A DNA stretch of 64,000 bases from Planctomycetota bacterium (GCA_014193115.1 BJHQ01000006.1:62001-126000); one strand, 5' to 3'. Numbered from the stretch's first letter, positions 40,670-50,095 are shown. Notes: generated by a model not told the origin, from the sequence alone. Program-made: numbers and translations.

Positions 40670-40727
40670 GGGGAGCATTCCCCAGGTTTTTTCTTGACGT
40701 CTTGGTGGTTCGTCTGCTTTTTGAGGT
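40670..40727 (-). repeat. Post-stop element downstream of the Ser/Thr kinase gene
   Basis: Read with the kinase gene, the sequence right after TGA is ACCTCAAAAAGCAG, ACGAACCACC, AAGACGTCAAG, then the palindrome GGGGAATGCTCCCC (40670-40683). It aligns base for base with the region after the carbonic anhydrase stop (23830) and the stop at 63241, although the genes are unrelated. Confidence 0.75.
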
Positions 40728-41642
40728 TCAGCGCCGGCGGAACGGCCGGCGGTTGCGGACCGGAACCCGGGTGCGGGTGGTCGGGCGGACCGGCCGTCCT
40801 GCGGCCAGGGCATCGAGGGCCGCCACCACCGCGTCGCCATTGGCTGGCCGGTCGTCCGGGTCCTTTTCGAGCATCCATTCCAGCAGCAGGCCGCAGTCGG
40901 TCGGCACCGATGCCGGCAGTTCCACCGGATCGGCCACCACTGCCGCCACCAGGTCGATGAAGGTCGTGCCATCGAAGGGCATCCGCCCGGTCAGCAGATG
41001 GCACAAGGTCGCCCCCAGGCTCCAGACATCGCTGGCCGGCACCGCCTGGCTCGGATCGCGGAGCTGCTCCGGCGCCGCATAGCCTGGCGTGCCGACGATG
41101 ATCAGCCGGTTGCGGCCGGCCCCGCCGGCGCTGTCGTGGCGATGGTGGACCAATCCGAGATCGAGTAATTTCGCAGTGAGATCCGGAGTCACCAGAATAT
41201 TGTCGGGCTTCACGTCGCGATGCACCAGACCGCGTTGGTGGGCATAGCCGAGGGCCGACGCGATCTGATAGGTCAGGTGCAGCGCGGCCTCGCGCGGCAA
41301 CGTGCCTTGTTCGCGCACCAGGCGCTGAGCGGTGGACCCCGCGATGTGTTCCATGGCGAAGGCCGCCAGGCAGCGCTGGACATCGTGGTGGATGCCGTGG
41401 ATGGTGACCAGATGGGGATGGTTGAGGGCGGCGGCGGTACGCGCCTCCCTGACGAATTCCTGAAAGATCTGCGGATCCCGGAACTTCGCCGGATGCAGGA
41501 CCTTGAGCGCCACCCGGCGGTCGAGAGACAATTGGACGGCATCATAGACCACGCCCATGCCGCCGCGTCCGATCGGCCCGGCGATCCGGTATCCGAACAG
41601 CTCGCTGCCCTTGGCCAGGACGTCGGTATCGCGATCAGGCAT
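40728..41642 (-). CDS. Hanks-type Ser/Thr protein kinase
   Basis: 304 residues, essentially one kinase domain with a short Arg-rich tail. Motifs: IGRGGMGVVYDA (P-loop), VALKVL (Lys), VHRDVKPDN (catalytic loop), LLDLGLVHH (DLG in place of DFG, common in bacteria), GTPGYAAPEQL (activation segment) and SDVWSLGATL. There is no membrane helix or sensor domain, unlike PknB-type kinases, so input must come from elsewhere. GAGG precedes the ATG. It is divergent from the inositol-phosphatase-like gene (184-nt gap). Confidence 0.92.
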   Translation of the reverse strand: MPDRDTDVLAKGSELFGYRIAGPIGRGGMGVVYDAVQLSLDRRVALKVLHPAKFRDPQIFQEFVREARTAAALNHPHLVTIHGIHHDVQRCLAAFAMEHIAGSTAQRLVREQGTLPREAALHLTYQIASALGYAHQRGLVHRDVKPDNILVTPDLTAKLLDLGLVHHRHDSAGGAGRNRLIIVGTPGYAAPEQLRDPSQAVPASDVWSLGATLCHLLTGRMPFDGTTFIDLVAAVVADPVELPASVPTDCGLLLEWMLEKDPDDRPANGDAVVAALDALAAGRPVRPTTRTRVPVRNRRPFRRR

Positions 41643-41826
41643 GGCGCCTCAACGATGCGCGCGCTCGATGAGCTCACCAGTCCCAGGCGCTGGCGATGAT
41701 TGCGGCAGATCGCTCGAACGGTGTCGACAGACTGGATCCGGCATCGGTCCGTGCTGCCGGCCCGGGTGGACCGGGTTGGGCAGGGCTGTGCTTGTGCGTT
41801 CGGCGCCGGCGGCAGAACATGCAGCG

Positions 41827-42639
41827 ATGGCAAGCGCTCCTTCGTGGTGGCTGGCGGCGGCGGTGGCCGAAACGGCGGCTCGCGCCGGCGGTGCTGCCGC
41901 CTTGGCCCACTTCCGGCGATCCGGCCTGAACATCGACACCAAGGCTGATGATTCGCCGGTGACCCGGGCCGACCGAGAATCCGAAGCCGCCATCCGCACC
42001 TGCATCGCTGCCGCCTTCCCCGAGGATGACTGGCTGGGCGAGGAGACCGGCGCCACCGATAGCGGTCGGGTCAGCGGCCGGCGCTGGATCGTCGATCCGG
42101 TGGACGGCACCAGGAATTTCATCCGCGGCATCCCGCTGTGGTCGGTACTGATCGCTTGTGAGGAATTCTCGGCCGCGGGCAGCCAGATCGTGGCCTCGGC
42201 GGTGGGCTTCCCGGCCCTCGATGAATGGTATTCCGCTGTCCGTGGCGGCGGTGCCCGCTGCGGACAGTCGCCGGTCCAGGTCTCGGCGATCTCGCGTCTG
42301 GCAGATTCAGGCATGGCCTATTACACCCGGGCCTGGTTCACCAAGGCAGGACTCGGTCCCCTCTTCGATGAACTTGAATCGGCCACCGCCATCCACCGCG
42401 GCGGCGGCGATGCCTATGGCCATGCCCTGGTCGCCTCTGGGCGGATGGAATGCATCGTCGAGCCCGGACTCCAAGTATGGGACGCGGCCGCCACCAGTCT
42501 GCTGGTCGAGGAAGCCGGTGGACGGTGGAGCGACCTGGCAGGCAAGGCCGATCTGCGCGCTGGAACCTTGGTGCTGAGCAACGGCCTGGTCCACGATCAG
42601 GTCTTGGCCATCGCCGCACGTCATCGGAGCCGGCCATGA
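41827..42639 (+). CDS. Inositol-monophosphatase family phosphatase
   Basis: 270 residues. Mg-binding motifs are complete: LGEETG, VDPVDGTRNFIRG and the C-terminal VWDAAATSLLVEEAGG. Members hydrolyse inositol phosphate, histidinol phosphate (HisN), PAP (CysQ) or fructose bisphosphate; the sequence alone does not pick one, although VDGTRNFIRGIPLW is like the HisN/IMPase side. The start at 41827 was chosen because family similarity begins there; the longer open frame runs over the promoter region of the divergent kinase. It overlaps the next gene by 4 nt (ATGA). Confidence 0.88.
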   Translation: MASAPSWWLAAAVAETAARAGGAAALAHFRRSGLNIDTKADDSPVTRADRESEAAIRTCIAAAFPEDDWLGEETGATDSGRVSGRRWIVDPVDGTRNFIRGIPLWSVLIACEEFSAAGSQIVASAVGFPALDEWYSAVRGGGARCGQSPVQVSAISRLADSGMAYYTRAWFTKAGLGPLFDELESATAIHRGGGDAYGHALVASGRMECIVEPGLQVWDAAATSLLVEEAGGRWSDLAGKADLRAGTLVLSNGLVHDQVLAIAARHRSRP

Positions 42640-43913
42640 GACTCCGCCTTCGTGCCATGTCTTTCTCTCTGGCCCGCGCACCACACATCGCGCGGAATTC
42701 CGCCATTGTCCTGCTGTTGCTTGCCGCCGGCTCAGCCTGGTCGGCGACCGCAGAGGATCTGGTCCGCGAGGTCGATGCCGCTCTGGCCAGCGATGAGGAT
42801 GCCACGCCGACTCTCCGTGCGACCGCCATTGCCGCGATGCTCGGCGGCGCAGCGGCGTTGGCTCCGGTGGAACGCGCCGCGCTGCACCTCGCCATCGCCG
42901 AGGCCTGGATCGACGCCGGCGACTCCGAGAAGGCCGAAGCCTCGATCAAGGCGGCGCTGGCCGATCCGGCGGCCACGCCAGCGCTGCGCGAACGGGCCGG
43001 CCTGGCCTTCATCGCGGCCTGGCAGGACCGCCTGCGCCGGGTCGAGCCCGGCGCTGCCGTGCCCGGCCTCGACGCCGGACTGAAACCGCTGGGTGACCTG
43101 GGGCCGAAGGTCGCGGCCCGGGCAGCGTGCGCCCAGGCCCAGCGTCTGTTGGCAGAAACTGCGGAACCGCCAGCCAAACCAGGCGAAGGTCCCGCCAAGG
43201 CCGCGGTTGATCCGGCCCTGGTCCTGATCGACCAGGCGCTGGCCTTGCTGGTCGCCAGCCCACCGGATGAGCGCATCCCGGTCTACAGCCTGCGGCTGCT
43301 GGCGATGGAGCGCTCCGGGGCCAAGGCCGAGGCGGTGCAGGCCTGGCTGGCCAGCCACCAGGCGGATCCCGCGGCCGCGACCCTGGCCGAGCTCGCCCTG
43401 ACCGGGAACCAGAAACTGGTCGGCCAGAAGGCTCCCGCCCTGCCGCCGCGTCGCCTGGATGGGGCCGTTGATCCCTTCACCGCACCGGCCGGTCAGCCGA
43501 TGCTGGTCTATTTCTTCGCCACCTGGAGCCAGGCCAGCACCACTTTGACACCACACCTGGCCAATGCAGCCAAGGCCGTCGGCGCGTCCCTGGTCGGCGT
43601 CTCCCTCGACAATCAGGACACGCGGGACCGCCTGATGGGTTACGCGGTCCTGGCCGGCATCGACCTGCCCATCGTTGGCGAGGGCGTGGGCTGGGACGGC
43701 GACGCCGACGATGCCTGGCACATCGACGTGGTTCCTTCGCTGATCGCGGTGGACGCCAAAGGCATCATCCGGGCCGTCGATCTGGCCCAAGGGCCGCCAG
43801 AGCAGGTGGTGCAGCGGGTGGTGGCGGCCTTTGGCGGGGCTCCACCAGCAGGACAGCCGCTTCCGAAGCTCAAAGAAAAAATCGCGGAACCAGCCGAGGT
43901 GGTGGTCCCCTGA
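42636..43913 (+). CDS. Exported thioredoxin-fold protein lacking the CxxC pair
   Basis: 425 residues. A signal peptide (SAIVLLLLAAGSAWSATA) precedes ~270 residues of Ala-rich helices that look TPR-like (IAEAWIDAGDSEKAEASIKA). The C-terminal ~150 residues are a TlpA/AhpC-type thioredoxin fold: VGQKAPALPP, LVYFFATWSQAS and VVPSLIAVDAKGIIRA with the cis-Pro loop. Where active members have WCxxC, this one has WSQAS, so it cannot do dithiol chemistry. It overlaps the phosphatase gene by 4 nt. Likely a periplasmic binding or scaffold protein; the exact role is unknown. Confidence 0.8.
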   Translation: MRLRLRAMSFSLARAPHIARNSAIVLLLLAAGSAWSATAEDLVREVDAALASDEDATPTLRATAIAAMLGGAAALAPVERAALHLAIAEAWIDAGDSEKAEASIKAALADPAATPALRERAGLAFIAAWQDRLRRVEPGAAVPGLDAGLKPLGDLGPKVAARAACAQAQRLLAETAEPPAKPGEGPAKAAVDPALVLIDQALALLVASPPDERIPVYSLRLLAMERSGAKAEAVQAWLASHQADPAAATLAELALTGNQKLVGQKAPALPPRRLDGAVDPFTAPAGQPMLVYFFATWSQASTTLTPHLANAAKAVGASLVGVSLDNQDTRDRLMGYAVLAGIDLPIVGEGVGWDGDADDAWHIDVVPSLIAVDAKGIIRAVDLAQGPPEQVVQRVVAAFGGAPPAGQPLPKLKEKIAEPAEVVVP

Positions 43914-43977
43914 GTCCGTTCAGATGGGAAATGCCGGGACGCCAGTGAGGCGCTGCAACCGGCTCGCCGCGGTTCAG

Positions 43978-45288
43978 TCAGCTGGATGAGCCTCGGTTGC
44001 TCAGTAAAAAGACCAGGATTCCGGCAGTCCCGGCGATTGCCGATCCGATCAGGATACCGAGCTTGGCCTGGGCGATCGCCTCCGGCTGATCCGCGAAGGC
44101 CAATCCGCTGACGAACAGCGACATGGTGAAGCCGATCCCGGCGAACAAGCTGACCGCAGCCACCGACGACCAGGTGGCTCCGCTCGGCAGCGAGGAGCCG
44201 CACCACCGGATGGCGGCGTACGTACCCAGGCAGACCCCGATCGGCTTGCCCAGCACCAGACCGGCGACGATTCCAACCGTGACCGTCGACAGCACGGCGG
44301 ATCCGGTTGTCGCATCCACGGTCACACCGGCATTGGCCAGGGCGAAGACCGGCATGATCACGAACGCCACCCACGGGCGCAGGGCGTGCTCGAACCGATC
44401 CAAGGGCGACAACGCCGAGCGGCACTCGTGCTCCAGCTGGCGGATCACCGGCACCGTCAGCAGGTCCGGCCGGTTTTGCTGCAACCCGTCGCGGAGCAGC
44501 TCGGCCTGCCTGCGCGTCGCCGCCGACCCCGCTGGAATGACCGCAGCCAAGGCGACGCCGGCGATGGTCGCATGGACGCCCGATGCATGGACGCACACCC
44601 ACAGCAGGATGCCCATCCCTGCCCAGGCCACGGGATGGCGGATGCCGGCGCGACCGGCGGCCCAGGCCACCAGCGTCATCGCTACCGCCGCCGCAAGCCA
44701 GGCAGCATCGATGTGCCCAGCATAGAACACGGCAATCACCACGACTGCGCCGAGATCATCGGCAATGGCCAGCGCAGTGAGGAACACCTTCAGGCCCAGC
44801 GGCACCCGCGACCCGAGCAGGCTCAGGATTCCGATGGCGAAGGCGATGTCGGTGGCGGTCGGAATGGCCCAGCCACGCAGGGTCGGTGTGCCGGCGTTGG
44901 CCACGGCGAACAGCAGCGCCGGCACCACCATCCCGCCCAAGGCGGCGATCACCGGCAACGCCGCCTGGCGCCAGCTGGCCAGCTCGCCGACCAGCAGCTC
45001 GCGTTTGATCTCCAGGCCGACCGCCAGGAAGAACACCGCCATCACGACATCATTGATCCAGTGTTCCAAAGCCATCGCGACCAGCCATTCACCCCAACCG
45101 AAGGAGATCGGAGTCGCCAGCACATGGTGATAACTGCCCGCCCAGGGCGAATTGGCCCAGATCAGCGCAGCCACAGTAGCGATGAGCAGCAGAATCCCAC
45201 CGCTTGCCTGGGATCGGAAAAAAACGTGCAATGGCCAGAACCATGGTGGAACCGCCTCGCGTTCAGCCCCGTGGTCGTGAGAGCTCAT
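43978..45288 (-). CDS. nhaA: NhaA Na+/H+ antiporter
   Basis: 436 residues with about 12 membrane helices. Family motifs are clear: HWINDVVMAVFFLAVGLEIKRE, PTATDIAFAIGILSLLG, and LAIADDLGAVVVIAVFY, which carries the two adjacent Asp residues essential for ion exchange. It expels Na+ in exchange for protons at high pH or salt. It is convergent with the thioredoxin-like gene and divergent from the porin-like gene, so likely monocistronic. Confidence 0.96.
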   Translation of the reverse strand: MSSHDHGAEREAVPPWFWPLHVFFRSQASGGILLLIATVAALIWANSPWAGSYHHVLATPISFGWGEWLVAMALEHWINDVVMAVFFLAVGLEIKRELLVGELASWRQAALPVIAALGGMVVPALLFAVANAGTPTLRGWAIPTATDIAFAIGILSLLGSRVPLGLKVFLTALAIADDLGAVVVIAVFYAGHIDAAWLAAAVAMTLVAWAAGRAGIRHPVAWAGMGILLWVCVHASGVHATIAGVALAAVIPAGSAATRRQAELLRDGLQQNRPDLLTVPVIRQLEHECRSALSPLDRFEHALRPWVAFVIMPVFALANAGVTVDATTGSAVLSTVTVGIVAGLVLGKPIGVCLGTYAAIRWCGSSLPSGATWSSVAAVSLFAGIGFTMSLFVSGLAFADQPEAIAQAKLGILIGSAIAGTAGILVFLLSNRGSSS

Positions 45289-45570
45289 CCTGGTTCAAGG
45301 TTGGGTCCGAAGCACCCCCGGCAAGGGCGGAAGACTGTTCCATCTCTATTGCGGTAGGGGGTGGTCAAGGGCCAAACAGGTGGCTGGTCACCTGCCGAAC
45401 TGGCGAACAGCTGGACCCCTAAGCGCTTGATTCACACTGACTTAACACAAATTTCATCTGTTTCTCAAGTAAACAGTTGCGGTTAGGGATTTACCGACAG
45501 GATCCGCGCCACCACGGGGCCGGACGAACCAACGGCCCGAAACACACCACGCCCCCTCAAGGAGCACCAC

Positions 45571-46728
45571 GTGACCCTGCGATCCCTCGTTCCGGCTCTC
45601 GGTACCCTGGCCCCGGCGCTTGCCGTTCTGGCCCTGGCCCCCGTCCACGCCGGCGACACTCCCGTGACCTTCCACGGCTGGGCTGACACCATCCTCTCGG
45701 TCGGTGATGACACCCAGCAGGATGACCCGGCCACCAAGACCAAGGAGAAATCCTTCGGCGCCGGCTTCTACGCCCAAGGCAGCCTGAAGGTCAACTGGAC
45801 GGTCACCGACAAGTTGACCGCCAAGTTGAACGCCTTCATCAACCCAGGTCCGAACAGCGCCGTCAATCTGCGCGAAGCCTATTTCACCTACAACCTCGGC
45901 AGCGGCGTCAGCTGGTCGATGGGTAAGTACATCGACCACATGGGCTGGATTTCCGCTGAGCCCACCGGTCTGTACGTGATCAATGCCTCGTTGATCGGCT
46001 ACACCAGCCTCTACGGCAATGACGTGGTCGGCACCGCCGTGTCGTTCTCGGAAAAAGAAGTCCCGGTGAGCGGCTCGATCCACATCACCAACGGCTACTA
46101 CAGCGCCGCCGACCAGTACAGCCGCGGCACCAATTCCTCGGACAGCCTGGGCCGCGAGAACATCGACCTGGGCTATGGCCTGGATCTGGTGATCACCCCG
46201 GTCGAGGCGTTCAGCGCCAACGCCGAACTGGCGTTTGATCCGAGCACCGCCGCCGGTGGCGGCGTCAAGGGCGGAGCGATGTACGTGGTCGGCCTGAACG
46301 CGACGGCCAAGACCTCGGGTCTGACCATCGGCCTGGAAGGCATGTACGCCGCCAAGCAGAAGGACAGCAGCCCCACCGCCGGCAAAGTCGACGGTACGGA
46401 TATGAGCCGGTACCAGGCCAACCTGCTGGTCAACTATGCCATCCCCGACACCAAGTTCCCCGTGTCGGTCAGCGTCCAGGGCCAGTACATCCGCACCACC
46501 AACAAGATCGTGGTTGCTGGCGGCGGTCAGGGCGGCGGTGCCACGAGCACGGAAGACAAGGCGACCACCCTGGCTCAGGGCACCTTGGCGCTGTTGACCA
46601 ATCCGCTGAAGGACACCAATTTCGGCCTGAACGCTGAACTGGCGATGTTCACGGGCAACACCGAGCTGGACAACTCCCCGGTCATCCGCGGCGCCCAGTT
46701 CTCAATCGAAGGCATCGTCGCGTTCTGA
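45571..46728 (+). CDS. Outer-membrane beta-barrel (porin-like) protein
   Basis: 385 residues with a signal peptide ending PVHAG. The mature protein alternates polar and apolar residues in many short strands (GFYAQGSLKVNWTV, LNAFINPGP, REAYFTYNLGSGVSWSMGKY) and ends IEGIVAF; a terminal Phe is the usual barrel-assembly signal. It resembles the OmpL-like beta-barrel porin-2 group, which fits the GKYIDHMGW-type segment. The start is a GTG with AAGGAG upstream. An AT-richer leader (45420-45500) and a strong terminator after it suggest a separately and well expressed gene. Substrate unknown. Confidence 0.8.
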   Translation: MTLRSLVPALGTLAPALAVLALAPVHAGDTPVTFHGWADTILSVGDDTQQDDPATKTKEKSFGAGFYAQGSLKVNWTVTDKLTAKLNAFINPGPNSAVNLREAYFTYNLGSGVSWSMGKYIDHMGWISAEPTGLYVINASLIGYTSLYGNDVVGTAVSFSEKEVPVSGSIHITNGYYSAADQYSRGTNSSDSLGRENIDLGYGLDLVITPVEAFSANAELAFDPSTAAGGGVKGGAMYVVGLNATAKTSGLTIGLEGMYAAKQKDSSPTAGKVDGTDMSRYQANLLVNYAIPDTKFPVSVSVQGQYIRTTNKIVVAGGGQGGGATSTEDKATTLAQGTLALLTNPLKDTNFGLNAELAMFTGNTELDNSPVIRGAQFSIEGIVAF

Positions 46729-46761
46729 TTGAACTGAACACCGGTCTTTTGATCGATGTGC

Positions 46762-46796
46762 AACCCCCGGCGGTTTTCCGCCGGGGGTTTTTGTTG
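46762..46796 (+). terminator. Strong Rho-independent terminator after the porin-like gene
   Basis: A 12-bp perfect stem (AACCCCCGGCGG / CCGCCGGGGGTT), a TTTT loop and a following T-run lie 33 nt after the stop codon. It is the clearest intrinsic terminator in the window. Confidence 0.93.
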
Positions 46797-47181
46797 TCTT
46801 TCCTGAGCCGTCTGCGCAGAGCGCGTTTCTTCCGTCGAAGCCAGATGCCGACCAGCGGAAGTACCTTGTTCCGGTATCCGATAGCGCTGCAAATGCCAGT
46901 GGATGGCCGATTGCATGCATTGCGACGCATTGCGAGTGCTGGTGGCCACCGACAATGCCAGGCGTGCGTGGCGACATGTCGCAGGGCAGGGCAGGGCAGC
47001 GACCCTGCGTCCACTGGGTGAGTGTCGCCGCAAGGCGAACCCTGGGAGCGCAGGCTTCAGCTTGCCGGGTCGTCATTGGCGGTGCGGGCAGGCTGAAGCC
47101 TGCGCTCCCAGGGATTGTTGAGCGTCACCGCACCTGCCCCATGCGTCCAGCTCGCCGTGCGCACCCGCAGGAGAACCGTCG
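46797..47181. other. Noncoding gap with a long inverted repeat
   Basis: About 385 nt without a credible gene between the porin terminator and the ABC exporter. The first 240 nt show nothing I can name; several overlapping short open frames on both strands share no family. The end holds an inverted repeat (47041-47114) and the AGGAG ribosome site of the next gene. Confidence 0.7.
47041..47114. repeat. Inverted repeat with 27-nt arms
   Basis: Arms at 47041-47067 and 47088-47114 are complementary except for one base, with a 20-nt centre. Each arm starts CCCTGGGAGCGCAGGCTTC. The first 12 bases, CCCTGGGAGCGC, are the same as those in the repeats at 9050 and 9087, which suggests a dispersed family of palindromic elements. 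Confidence 0.85.
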
Positions 47182-48993
47182 ATGGGCACCGCCCTGACCA
47201 CCACCACCAGCACTTCCGCTTCGGGTTCTGGCCGGCAGCCGGTGCGCGAACCGCCGATGTGGTCGGTGGTCGCACCGCTGCTCTGGCCCCATCGTTGGCG
47301 GCTGGCCCTGGCGCTGCTGATGAATGGTCTGCACGGCCTGGCGATCACCTATCAGCTGCTGATCCTGCCGATGCTGCTCGGCATCCTGACCGCTGAGATC
47401 GAACCAGACGAAAAACTCCGCCGGGCGATCTGGCTGGCGATTTCGTATGTCGTGGTCTCGATTTTCGGCCGGATGCTGATGTGGCACCTCGGCTACCGCA
47501 TCTTCACCTGGTGCCGCGAACAGATGATCGTCCAGTTGCGCGGCCAGTTCTATCGCCACGTCAACCACCTGTGCCTGCGTTTCCACAATCGCCATCCGTC
47601 AGGGGAGCTGCAAAGCTACCTGTTCGGCACGCCGCTCGGCCAGGTGGTGAACTTCTATCAGCACGTCTCGATCCACGTCGCCGGATCGATCTTCACCATC
47701 GTTTCGACCCTGATCGTCCTCGGAGCCTGGGACTGGGCGCTGTCCTGCGTGCTGTTCGCCGCCGCCTTCGCCACGGTCATCGTGATGCAGTTCGCCTTCC
47801 GCCGGGTAAAGAAAATCTCAGCTGAATATATGCAGGCCGAAGGCGGAGTCAGCGGCCACATCGCCGATCTGCTGCGCGGCAACAAAGCGGTGAAGCTCCA
47901 CGCCATGGAGGAGCGGGTGGCGGTGGATTTCGATCGTCATGCCCAGGAGCTGGCCCGGCGCGGCTACGACCGCGATGTGCGCAGCCATGTCGAATGGATG
48001 AAGCACGAGGTCGTGTCGTATGTCGCCCTCGGCGCCCTGGTGGTGGTCGCGGTGTGGCGCCTGAACGACCACCACATCACGATGGCTGCGGCCACCGCCT
48101 ACATCATCTGCTATCAAGGGCTCACCGGACCGCTGCAAGCGCTGTTCCAGGGCGTCACCCAGTGGGGCCAGGCCCAGGCCGCGCTGCGCCGGATCGGCGC
48201 CGTGCTCGACACCGCCAGCACCACGCCGGAACCGGTGGGCACCGAGCGCCCGGCTCCGGAACGCGGCGACATCGTCCTTGACCAGGTGTGCTTCGCCTAT
48301 GAGCCGGGCAACGACATCCTCCGCGGCCTGACCCTGAACATCCCGTATGGACAAAAGGTCGCCATCGTCGGGCCATCGGGCTCGGGCAAGACCACCATCA
48401 TCCAGCTGCTGCTCCGGCTCTACGATCCGCGTCATGGCTCGGTCTCGATCGCCGGCACCGATCTGCGCAATGTGCGCAGCCAGAACCTGCGCCGACGCTT
48501 TGGGGTGGTGCCGCAGGATCCGTTCATCTTCCGCGCCAGCCTGCGCGAAAACCTGCTGATCACCAAGCCCAAGGCCACCGAATCCGAGATGGAACAGGCC
48601 CTGCGCCTGGCCAATGCCTGGGATTTCGTGGCCAAGCTGCCCCAGCGCCTCGACACCGTGGTGGGCGAAGGCGGCTCGACCCTGTCCGGTGGTCAGCGCC
48701 AGCGCCTGGCCATCGCCCGGGCGCTGCTTGCCGAACCGCCGTTCTTCATTTTCGACGAGGCGACCAGCGCCCTCGACACGGTCAGCGAAGGCCTGATCCA
48801 GCAGGTGCTGGAACGCAACCTGGGCGGACGCACCGCGATCTTCATCGCCCATCGCCTGGCCACGGTCCAGCACTGCGACCGGATCCTGGTCCTGGCCGAT
48901 GGCGGCGTGGTCCAGGACGGGACCTATCGCGAGCTGGTCGACCAGCCTGGTCTGTTCCGTGAGCTGGTTTCGGGCCAGCAGCTGCGCGCCTGA
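47182..48993 (+). CDS. ABC exporter half-transporter (MsbA-type), permease fused to ATPase
   Basis: 603 residues: six membrane helices (~30-320) then a complete ATPase with Walker A GPSGSGKTT, Q-loop VPQDPF, signature LSGGQRQRLAIARALL, Walker B FFIFDEATSALD and H-loop IAHRLATV. All catalytic residues are canonical, so it likely works as a homodimer, unlike the asymmetric pair at 53.6-57.2 kb. Family members export lipids, peptides or drugs; the cargo cannot be told. AGGAG precedes the ATG. A small unknown gene follows 69 nt later. Confidence 0.92.
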   Translation: MGTALTTTTSTSASGSGRQPVREPPMWSVVAPLLWPHRWRLALALLMNGLHGLAITYQLLILPMLLGILTAEIEPDEKLRRAIWLAISYVVVSIFGRMLMWHLGYRIFTWCREQMIVQLRGQFYRHVNHLCLRFHNRHPSGELQSYLFGTPLGQVVNFYQHVSIHVAGSIFTIVSTLIVLGAWDWALSCVLFAAAFATVIVMQFAFRRVKKISAEYMQAEGGVSGHIADLLRGNKAVKLHAMEERVAVDFDRHAQELARRGYDRDVRSHVEWMKHEVVSYVALGALVVVAVWRLNDHHITMAAATAYIICYQGLTGPLQALFQGVTQWGQAQAALRRIGAVLDTASTTPEPVGTERPAPERGDIVLDQVCFAYEPGNDILRGLTLNIPYGQKVAIVGPSGSGKTTIIQLLLRLYDPRHGSVSIAGTDLRNVRSQNLRRRFGVVPQDPFIFRASLRENLLITKPKATESEMEQALRLANAWDFVAKLPQRLDTVVGEGGSTLSGGQRQRLAIARALLAEPPFFIFDEATSALDTVSEGLIQQVLERNLGGRTAIFIAHRLATVQHCDRILVLADGGVVQDGTYRELVDQPGLFRELVSGQQLRA

Positions 48994-49062
48994 ACCCAGC
49001 TCGTCTAGGCCGCGCCAGTCTGCGATTGGCCTGTTCACCAGCCTCCACAGAATTTACCACCG

Positions 49063-49431
49063 ATGTACCTGGATATCCTGCCCAACGCCAACCTGGCCGA
49101 GCCATGCATGGCCACCTTCGCCACCACCGGAACCGGCGTGGCGGTGGTGGCGGTGCGTCTGTGGCGTGATGAGCGCTGGCAGTGGTGCGCCGTCACCGGC
49201 TGGAGCGACGCCGGACCGGTGCCCGCCTGGTGGCATCCCATCGAGGAGAGCGGCGACGGCCCGGCCCGATTGCTCACCGGCGGCGAGTGCGGACTGCGCC
49301 TGGCGCAGCTTCCCGGGAACCGGCCGCCTGCGCCCCATCCGGGGCCGACCCGCTGGGATCTCGACGATGCCGGCCAATGGGCCGAAGGATTCCTGATCCT
49401 GCGCCCGGAAACCGAGATCGCGCTTGCCTGA
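49063..49431 (+). CDS. Hypothetical small protein
   Basis: 122 residues, unrecognised. It is Trp- and Pro-rich (RWQWCAVTGWSD, VPAWWHPIEE) with no signal peptide or membrane helix. Its stop overlaps the start region of the molybdopterin oxidoreductase gene by 8 nt, which supports it being real and coupled to that gene. Function unknown. Confidence 0.55.
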   Translation: MYLDILPNANLAEPCMATFATTGTGVAVVAVRLWRDERWQWCAVTGWSDAGPVPAWWHPIEESGDGPARLLTGGECGLRLAQLPGNRPPAPHPGPTRWDLDDAGQWAEGFLILRPETEIALA

Positions 49432-50095
49432 CGTACCGACGATCACGATCCAGACCCATCCCGAAGGCCAGGACCGCCTGCCTGCCGATCAGCACCTGAC
49501 CACCCACTGGCCGGTGCTGACCTATGGCCCGACGCCGCTGGTCAGCACCGCCGACTGGCGCCTGCGCATCTTCGGAGCGGTCGAAGAACCCTTGGAATTG
49601 GACTGGGAATCGATCAGCAAACTGGTGCCCTTCGTGCGCATCCAGGCGGACCTGCACTGCGTCACGACCTGGTCGATCCACGGCATGGTCTGGGGCGGCT
49701 GGCGGGTGGCCGACCTGCTCGCCTTGGCCCGGCCGACCGCGGACGCGACCCATGTTTTGCAGCATGCCACCGGCGGCTACACCACCAATGTCGATCTTGA
49801 AGGCATGCTCGACAAAGACGTGCTGATCGCTTGCGAAGCCAACAGCGCGCCACTCGACAGCGAACACGGCGGCCCTGCCCGGGTGGTGGTGCCCAAGCGC
49901 TGGGCCTGGAAGGGCGCCAAGTGGGTGAGTGCTCTCGAAGTGCTGACCAGCGACCGGCGCGGTTTCTGGGAGGTCAACGGCTACCACAACCACGGCGATC
50001 CCTGGGGCGAAGGCGGCGAGCGCTATAGCCACCAGGAAAAAGCCGTCGAAACCCGCAAGGCCGGCAATGCCTTGCGGCGCCGGAAAACCACCTGA
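49424..50095 (+). CDS. Molybdopterin-dependent oxidoreductase, YedY/sulfite-oxidase family
   Basis: 223 residues, about the length of one Mo-cofactor domain. Its start is a TTG at 49424, inside the previous gene. LHCVTTWSIHGMVWGGW holds the Cys that ligates molybdenum; HGGPARVVVPKRWAWKGAKW is the cofactor-binding loop. Unlike MsrP/YedY it has no Tat signal, so it appears cytoplasmic. No haem domain or membrane partner is adjacent. The electron acceptor and substrate are unknown. Confidence 0.85.
   Translation: MPDVPTITIQTHPEGQDRLPADQHLTTHWPVLTYGPTPLVSTADWRLRIFGAVEEPLELDWESISKLVPFVRIQADLHCVTTWSIHGMVWGGWRVADLLALARPTADATHVLQHATGGYTTNVDLEGMLDKDVLIACEANSAPLDSEHGGPARVVVPKRWAWKGAKWVSALEVLTSDRRGFWEVNGYHNHGDPWGEGGERYSHQEKAVETRKAGNALRRRKTT

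Noticed and set aside
45420..45500. A sigma-70 promoter for the porin-like gene (TTGATT with 17-nt spacing to AATTTC)
   Set aside because: The -10 match is poor. The region is AT-richer and may hold the promoter, but I cannot place it.
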